DNA of 10,725 bases from NCBI GenBank assembly GCA_944382025.1, contig CALWMQ010000024.1:1-10725 (forward strand). The letters are read 5' to 3'. Positions 6,189 through 10,725 of the stretch are shown piece after piece. The stretch is from an uncultured Clostridia bacterium. Its GTDB lineage: Bacteria; Bacillota; Clostridia; Oscillospirales; Acutalibacteraceae. The stretch's first letter is position 1. Each line of letters starts with the position of its first letter. The notes beneath the pieces are model-generated. The model was not told the origin of the DNA. It searched no databases and saw nothing but the letters and a program-made list of their open reading frames with translations. The position numbers were made by a program, and so were the translations under genes.

Positions 6189-7430
6189 TTAAGTCCGTTG
6201 GCTCAGGACATTTTTCTCGTAGGCATCGGTCTCTGAGATCCAGTCCATGCCTACCGGCACATTCTGACGGCGGCAGAACTCATCCCACACATCCCCCATG
6301 GGGAAGGTTTTCAGCTCTTCCCGCAGGGCCATGATGTGGGTAAAATCCCAGCGGTCCTGCATGGAAACAAGGGCCTGATGAGGGGTCAGCAAGGCATCCA
6401 ATAGAGCCTTATACATGTTGCGGGTACCCACTACCCAGGCGGCGACCCGGTTGACACTGGCGTCAAAATAATCCAGGCCGATGAGTACCCGTTCCAGAGC
6501 GTCGCAGCGGACGATCTCGGCAGCGATGTTTTTCAGCTCGTCGTCCAGCAGTACCACATGGTCGCTGTCCCAGCGCATGGGGCGGGTAACATGGAGGGCG
6601 ATCTGATCGGCAAACAGCAGCATGGAGGGGATTTTATCCGACACCGCCTCTGTGGGGTGGAAATGACCGTTATCCAGCAGGCAAAGCAGGTTATTTTTGG
6701 CGGCGTAGTTCATATAGAATTCATGGCTGCCTACGGTGCAGGCCTCTACGCCGATCCCAAACACCTTGGATTCCACCGAATCCACGATGTAGGCGGGATC
6801 GTATTTTACTGAAAAAATCTCATCCAGGGATTGTTTCAGGCGGCGGCGGGGTCCTATCCGGTCGGCCGGGATTTCCTTGAAACCGTCAGGGATCCAGATA
6901 TTGTGCAGGCAAGGGGAGCCTAATTCCCTGCCGAAATAGGCGGCGATTTTCCGCGTTGCCTTGCAGTGGTCAATCCAGAACCGGCGGACATTGTCGTCCG
7001 GGCTGGACAGGGTCAGCCCGGTATCCGCCATGGGATGGGCAAACAGGGTCGGATTGAAGTCCAAGCCGATGCCCCGTTCCTTGGCGAAAGCCACCCAGGC
7101 CTCAAAATGTCTCGGCTCCAGCTTATCCCGTTCCACCTTCTCCCCCGTAACCGGATAAATCGCGTGAAGGTTGATCCGGTGCTTCCCAGGGATCAGGCTC
7201 ATGGCCTTATCCAGGTCCGCCATCAGTTGTTCGGGTGTCTGCGCCTTTCCGGGGTAATTCCCGGTTACCTGGATCCCCCCGGAAAGAGAAGAGGTATTTT
7301 CAAAGCCGTTGATGTCATCCCCCTGCCAGCAATGGATAGAGACGGCGGCGCCGGCCAGAGTCTCCAGGGCCTTTTCGGTGTCCACACCAATGGCGCGGTA
7401 CTGCTCCCGGGCGCTTTCATAACGGTTCAT
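6189..7430 (-). CDS. rhaA: L-rhamnose isomerase
   Basis: RhaA converts L-rhamnose to L-rhamnulose in the cytosol, the first step of the pathway, in a TIM barrel with divalent metal ions. The 413 residues are close to E. coli's 419. The metal and substrate residues are all visible: E220 in GIGVEACTVGSHEF's barrel strand region (SVESKVF), D253 with H256 and H258 in LLDNGHFHPTE, H280 in ALHVTRP, D288 and D290 in RWDSDHVV, and D320 in GLDYFDAS. They sit at a constant offset of 14 from E. coli E234, D267, H294, D302, D304 and D334. The N-terminal SIHCWQGDDINGFE motif is also present. ATG 7430 follows AAAGGA by about 10 bases, placed in the 22-base gap after rhaB, so rhaB and rhaA are co-transcribed. 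The TAA stop at 6189-6191 is followed by the structured spacer before rhaD. Confidence 0.97.
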   Translation of the reverse strand: MNRYESAREQYRAIGVDTEKALETLAGAAVSIHCWQGDDINGFENTSSLSGGIQVTGNYPGKAQTPEQLMADLDKAMSLIPGKHRINLHAIYPVTGEKVERDKLEPRHFEAWVAFAKERGIGLDFNPTLFAHPMADTGLTLSSPDDNVRRFWIDHCKATRKIAAYFGRELGSPCLHNIWIPDGFKEIPADRIGPRRRLKQSLDEIFSVKYDPAYIVDSVESKVFGIGVEACTVGSHEFYMNYAAKNNLLCLLDNGHFHPTEAVSDKIPSMLLFADQIALHVTRPMRWDSDHVVLLDDELKNIAAEIVRCDALERVLIGLDYFDASVNRVAAWVVGTRNMYKALLDALLTPHQALVSMQDRWDFTHIMALREELKTFPMGDVWDEFCRRQNVPVGMDWISETDAYEKNVLSQRT

Positions 7431-7452
7431 TTGATGTCAGTCCTTTCTGTTT

Positions 7453-8853
7453 CTATATGTTGACCTTGGTAATATCAAAGGAGCGGCGAATAGCCTCCCG
7501 CCCCTGTGCCAAGCTGGGGAACACGCCGTCGGCCAGCATCTGGGCCAGCAGATTCCCCAGAGCGGTGGCCTCGGTAGGACCGGCGTATACCTCTTTGCCG
7601 GTTACACGGGCTGTCAGGAGGTTAAGATAATCGTCCTTGCTGCCTCCGCCGACGATATGCAGCTTATGGCAGGTGCGGCCGGTGATCTCCTCCAGTTCCC
7701 GGATGGTTTCACCATAGCTGCGGGCCAGGCTCTGATAGACTACCCGGGCGGTTTCGCCGGCGGATTGGGGAATCTGCTGGCCGGTCTCGGCGCACAGGCC
7801 CTTTATAGCGTCTATCATACTCTCCGGCGCCAGGAACCGGCTGTCGTTGACGTCCACCAGGGAATCAATCCGGGCCTTCTGGGCCATATCGCACAGCTGG
7901 CTGAAGGAATACTGGTGATCCAGTTCCCGGCGGATCGACTGGATCATCCACAAACCCATAATATTTTTCAGATACCGGAACCGGTATTCAATACCGCCTT
8001 CATTGGTAAAATCCCGTTGACGGCTCTCCTCGCTGGTATTGGGCGTCAGGCTTTCCAGGCCCATCAGGGACCAGGTGCCGGAACTGATATAGAAGGAATG
8101 CTGGTCCGCCAGAGGGGCAGCGGCCACGGCGGAAGCGGTGTCATGGGTACCGGTAAGCACTACCTGGCAGTCAAATCCCAGTTCTTCCCGGATTTCGGGG
8201 GACAAGCGTCCCAGCCGGGTACCCGGAAGGCTCAAAGGGCCGAACAGCCGCTGGGGAAATCCCAGCCGGTCCAGTAATTCCCGGTCCCAGTCCTTTTGAG
8301 CGGCATTCAGCAGGCCGGTGGTACTGGCGTTGGTGTACTCGTTGGACAGCACGCCGGTGAGACGGTAATGGAAGTAGTCGGGGAGGAGCAATAAACGCTC
8401 TGCCTCTTCCAACTGCTGAGGAGCCTCCCGCCGCAGCGCTTCCAGCTGGTAGATGGTATTAAAGATCGCTTTTTGGATACCGGTACGGGCGTACAAATCC
8501 GATTCCGGTATCTTCTCGAATACGGCTGTATCCATACCCTGGGTGCGGCTGTCCCGGTAGGCGATGGTATCACCGATCACCTGTCCGGCGGTGTTCAGCA
8601 GGACAAAATCCACCCCCCAGGTATCAATTCCTACAGAGACTGGGATACGCCCCAGTTCCCTGCAGCGTTTCAGGCCGGCTATAATCTGGCCGAAAAGGTA
8701 TTCCCTATCCCAGCACAGATGGCCGTTTTTCCTAACCAGATGGTTGTCAAATCGCCAGATCTCCTCCAACCGGATTCGTCCGTCTTCCATCCAGCCCAAG
8801 ATATGGCGGCCGCTGGAAGCACCGATGTCCACCGCCAGATAGGCCTGTTCCAT
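7453..8853 (-). CDS. rhaB: Rhamnulokinase
   Basis: RhaB phosphorylates L-rhamnulose with ATP to L-rhamnulose 1-phosphate, the second pathway step. It is an FGGY-family sugar kinase with the two-lobed actin-like ATPase fold. The 466 residues begin with the family-typical YLAVDIGASSGR. GIDTWGVDF (75-83), GTHDTAS with the catalytic base D238 (matching E. coli D237), the SSGTWSLMG loop (258-265) and the nucleotide-binding IVGGGSKDDYLN (400-411) are all intact. ATG 8853 is chosen because AAAGGG lies 8 bases upstream; an in-frame GTG at 8862 overlaps that ribosome site and would add three residues without family support. It is the first gene of the rhamnose operon, 22 bases ahead of rhaA, and has a predicted promoter at 8894-8922 just behind the regulator gene. 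Stop is TAG (7453-7455). Confidence 0.97.
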   Translation of the reverse strand: MEQAYLAVDIGASSGRHILGWMEDGRIRLEEIWRFDNHLVRKNGHLCWDREYLFGQIIAGLKRCRELGRIPVSVGIDTWGVDFVLLNTAGQVIGDTIAYRDSRTQGMDTAVFEKIPESDLYARTGIQKAIFNTIYQLEALRREAPQQLEEAERLLLLPDYFHYRLTGVLSNEYTNASTTGLLNAAQKDWDRELLDRLGFPQRLFGPLSLPGTRLGRLSPEIREELGFDCQVVLTGTHDTASAVAAAPLADQHSFYISSGTWSLMGLESLTPNTSEESRQRDFTNEGGIEYRFRYLKNIMGLWMIQSIRRELDHQYSFSQLCDMAQKARIDSLVDVNDSRFLAPESMIDAIKGLCAETGQQIPQSAGETARVVYQSLARSYGETIRELEEITGRTCHKLHIVGGGSKDDYLNLLTARVTGKEVYAGPTEATALGNLLAQMLADGVFPSLAQGREAIRRSFDITKVNI

Positions 8854-8893
8854 GGCTCCCACCCTTTCCTATGAAAAAAGTCCTGTTGAGGAT

Positions 8894-8922
8894 ATCATAT
8901 CGGTTCCGGTCATATAAAACAA
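8894..8922 (-). promoter_or_regulatory. Predicted rhaB promoter, overlapping the regulator's terminator
   Basis: On the - strand TTGTTT (8917-8922) is followed after 17 bases by TATGAT (8894-8899), a one-mismatch -10. The transcription start would be near 8887, about 33 bases before the rhaB start codon. The -35 is poor (three of six consensus bases), as expected for a promoter needing an activator. It lies inside the distal arm of the terminator hairpin 8917-8955. Confidence 0.5.
8895..8915 (-). promoter_or_regulatory. Possible operator: direct repeats within the rhaB promoter spacer
   Basis: TCATAT occurs at 8895-8900 and again at 8910-8915 (+ strand reading), 15 bases apart. CGGT (8901-8904 and 8907-8910) lies between or overlapping the copies. 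Direct half-sites fit AraC-family binding, but these cover the spacer and -10 rather than the usual place upstream of the -35. The assignment is speculative. Confidence 0.25.
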
Positions 8923-8955
8923 GGACGCAGTTTGGGAAAAACTACGTCCTTGTTT
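8917..8955 (-). terminator. Intrinsic terminator of the AraC-family regulator gene
   Basis: AAACAAGGACGCAGTTT (8917-8933) pairs with 8939-8955 in a 17-bp stem with one C-A mismatch (8928/8944) and a 5-base loop. On the - strand the stem ends in TTTT followed by ATATG. It starts six bases after the regulator stop codon. It separates the regulator transcript from rhaB, so rhaB needs its own promoter or read-through. Confidence 0.8.
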
Positions 8956-8961
8956 GCACGG

Positions 8962-9948
8962 TCAACCTTCTGACACCGGTCCGGATCCCGGTGGGCCAAG
9001 CCGGTATTCTTGAGGGCTGACTCCATATAAATCGTTGAATTTTCGGTAAAAATAGCTGGTATTGTCGTATCCTACCGCATCGATGATAGCGCTGACCGAC
9101 AAAGAGGTTCCGGCCAGGAGTTCCGCCGCCCGTCGGAACCGTTTTTGCTGCAGCAGCTGTTTAAAGGTAAAGCCTGTTTCCGCCTTGATAGCGCGGCTGA
9201 GGTGGTACAAGGGCTGGCCGGTCTGGGAGGCCAGGGCGGTCAGGCTGGCATCCTTATACTGCTCTTCGATGTACTTCAGGGCGGTCATCGCCAGCAGGCT
9301 GGCAGGGCGCTGGCCTTCGGTCTGCTCGATCCGGTCGATATACTCCGGCAGATAAAGAAAGAGCAGCGCCATAGTGACTTGCTGGATCCGGCTGTGGCCA
9401 TCCCCGCCGCGCAGGCAGTCTCCGATCAGATTTTCCACCAGATTTTGCACCGGGGGCACATCCGCGACCCGGAAATGCAGCACCTGTACGCCTCCGCCGT
9501 CCTGCTGCAGGCTGTCGGCGATAAAACGGCGAAGGATATTTTCTTCCGCCAGCAGGGAAAAAGCCTGATCAAAAAATTCCGGCAATACAATGAAATTGAC
9601 CCCCACATCCTCTTTCCCGGAATACAGGATCCGGTGGGAAACGTGCTGATTGAGAAACAGCAGATCTCCCTGTTCCAGCACGACGGTTGTGGAGCCATTG
9701 ATGATATGGGTGGTACTGCCGGCGCACATATACATAATTTCCACGAAATTGTGGGTATGATCGGGGAATTCCGTGAACCGGGTATGGGTACGCATCCCCA
9801 GGGTCTGCCCCTGAGCCAGCATGACGCGCCGGTCGGCGATAAACTGGCGCTGACAGGTATAAATGGAGCGATCCACGCCTTTACCGTTCAGGATAGCTTT
9901 TTCTTCCGGCGTAATTTGAGCCAGCTGTTCCAGCAGATCAGAATCCAT
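8962..9948 (-). CDS. AraC-family transcriptional regulator, likely regulator of the rhamnose operon
   Basis: This 328-residue protein has the two-part AraC layout. The N-terminal half carries a cupin-like sugar-sensing fold, with H64, H66 and E70 in DHTHNFVEIMY and the strand pair GDLLFLNQHVSHRI (95-107). The C-terminal half (about 220-316) holds two helix-turn-helix motifs. The first is ASLTALASQTGQPLYHLSRAIKAETG. The second lies in the diagnostic AraC signature from IIDAVGYDNTSYF to YGVSPQEYR. Proteins of this type bind a sugar through the cupin and activate a nearby catabolic promoter. Its position directly upstream of rhaB on the same strand makes L-rhamnose the likely effector (inference from context); it need not be orthologous to E. 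coli RhaS or RhaR. ATG 9948 follows GAGGGGG by about 5 bases. The gene starts 18 bases after the rsmF-like stop, so it is probably transcribed with that housekeeping gene, which would give basal regulator supply. Confidence 0.93.
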   Translation of the reverse strand: MDSDLLEQLAQITPEEKAILNGKGVDRSIYTCQRQFIADRRVMLAQGQTLGMRTHTRFTEFPDHTHNFVEIMYMCAGSTTHIINGSTTVVLEQGDLLFLNQHVSHRILYSGKEDVGVNFIVLPEFFDQAFSLLAEENILRRFIADSLQQDGGGVQVLHFRVADVPPVQNLVENLIGDCLRGGDGHSRIQQVTMALLFLYLPEYIDRIEQTEGQRPASLLAMTALKYIEEQYKDASLTALASQTGQPLYHLSRAIKAETGFTFKQLLQQKRFRRAAELLAGTSLSVSAIIDAVGYDNTSYFYRKFNDLYGVSPQEYRLGPPGSGPVSEG

Positions 9949-9966
9949 GCCATCCCCCTCTTTTAT

Positions 9967-10725
9967 TCAGCCCAGTATACGAAGTCCTTTGGGATACCGG
10001 TTTTTCAAGACACCTCCGGAGGCTTTGCCGAAGCCGGTCATGACGCCTTCCACGGCGACGCCGGTCCAACCCTGGCAGCCCGGCGCCGGGATTTCCTCCC
10101 CACGCAGGAACCGGGCCAGCCGGGGGTCATCCAGCGGCAGCTCCAGCAGGGACCGGCAGTCTTGGGGCCGTGCCGCCATGAATAAAGTGTGGCAGGGTTC
10201 TATCCGCGGCGGCATGGAAGTTTCCCGTTGGCGGTTTTTCCCGGCCCGGCCAGGATCCCCGCCCCGTATTTCGCCGGCGGCCACACCGGCGGCCAGGACA
10301 CCTAATCCCTTGGTATCAGGCAGCCCATGGGGCAGCAGACGGATCGCCTGTCCGAAAACGGCGGGATATCCTTGGGGGGAAGAATAAAACAACTCTTTGT
10401 ATAATTGATAAAATAAATTACAAAACGCATCTTTTTTGACGGGTATATCCAGGGGGTCAGACAGGCGGGAAGGAGTGCCGCGGCGGCGCAATAGGGCAAC
10501 GAAATGGCCTTCCCCGCCGTGCTGGGGGAAAATTCGCCTGCACCGTTCCAGTGGGGGAGGGTTGTCAGGAAGAACGTCTTCCGGCAGGGCGAAAGACGCG
10601 ACCTGTTCCAAGGGGAAAGCGGGTTGCCCGAAGGATACGCCGCAGTCTTCCAGTTCAAAGTCAGGGCAGGCCTGAAGGAGACGGATCACCGACCATTCAT
10701 TTTCCTCCGGGGCAAAGGTACAGGT
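9967..10725 (-). CDS. RsmF-like 16S rRNA m5C methyltransferase (RsmB/NOP family), C-terminal part
   Basis: The frame runs off the right edge, leaving 252 C-terminal residues. The first visible residues, TCTFAPEENEWSVIRLL, are motif VI of RsmB/NOP m5C RNA methyltransferases; the cysteine of this TCT motif is the catalytic nucleophile in the family. Next come PDFELEDC, the R-x-FPQHGGEGHFVALL motif that ends the methyltransferase fold, and a C-terminal region of about 150 residues (for example GQAIRLLPHGLPDTKGLGVLAAGV and GWTGVAVEGVMTGFGKASGGVLKNRYPKGLR). That layout is the RsmF/YebU type with its PUA-like RNA-binding extension. Such enzymes methylate cytosines in the decoding region of 16S rRNA (C1407 in E. 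coli); the exact position here cannot be deduced. The SAM-binding site and N-terminus are outside the window. The downstream regulator follows after 18 bases, suggesting one transcript. Confidence 0.92.
   Translation of the reverse strand, partial: TCTFAPEENEWSVIRLLQACPDFELEDCGVSFGQPAFPLEQVASFALPEDVLPDNPPPLERCRRIFPQHGGEGHFVALLRRRGTPSRLSDPLDIPVKKDAFCNLFYQLYKELFYSSPQGYPAVFGQAIRLLPHGLPDTKGLGVLAAGVAAGEIRGGDPGRAGKNRQRETSMPPRIEPCHTLFMAARPQDCRSLLELPLDDPRLARFLRGEEIPAPGCQGWTGVAVEGVMTGFGKASGGVLKNRYPKGLRILG

Noticed and set aside
9145..10185. Long open frame on the + strand opposite the regulator and rsmF-like genes (346 codons)
   Set aside because: It is antisense to two clear genes, shows no motif, and has composition dictated by the opposite strand.
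1..10725. Mobile element, CRISPR array, toxin-antitoxin or defence system
   Set aside because: No transposase, integrase, terminal repeats, repeat-spacer array or defence gene is seen; all major genes are identifiable as metabolic, transport, regulatory or RNA-modification genes, apart from one membrane protein.

Overview
The window is a visibly GC-rich stretch of bacterial chromosome. The gene set suggests an anaerobic Gram-positive of the class Clostridia, probably the Oscillospiraceae/Ruminococcaceae group (inference). The pointers are short ProB and MATE proteins of clostridial type, AAAGGA-type ribosome binding sites almost everywhere, and a clostridial-style rhamnose operon with its own AraC-type regulator. 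There is no sign of a phage, IS element, CRISPR array, tRNA or rRNA. The content is metabolic, and I do not see a new defence or mobile system.

The left half (1 to about 5000) reads on the + strand. It opens with the last 46 codons of an upstream gene that resembles the C-terminus of an M16-type zinc peptidase. A promoter with an extended -10 (151-179) then leads into proB (glutamate 5-kinase), a MATE-family exporter, proA (glutamate-5-semialdehyde dehydrogenase) and an unrecognised single-pass membrane protein. ProB and ProA catalyse the first two steps of proline synthesis from glutamate. The pair is normally adjacent, but here the MATE gene lies between them and starts one base after the proB stop. 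proB ends in a run of 13 A's. Loss of one A would join the proB and MATE reading frames.

A strong hairpin at 5019-5063 separates this cluster from the convergent right half and can serve as a terminator in both directions.

The right half (5121 to the end) reads on the - strand. In transcription order it holds an RsmF-like rRNA cytosine methyltransferase (N-terminus outside the window), an AraC-family regulator, rhaB (rhamnulokinase), rhaA (L-rhamnose isomerase) and rhaD (rhamnulose-1-phosphate aldolase). RhaA, RhaB and RhaD convert L-rhamnose to dihydroxyacetone phosphate and L-lactaldehyde. The regulator sits directly upstream of rhaB and is the obvious candidate to control the operon. A terminator just behind it overlaps the predicted rhaB promoter. 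A 246-base spacer between rhaA and rhaD has no gene but several GC-rich inverted repeats. No rhamnose transporter, mutarotase or lactaldehyde reductase is present in the window.
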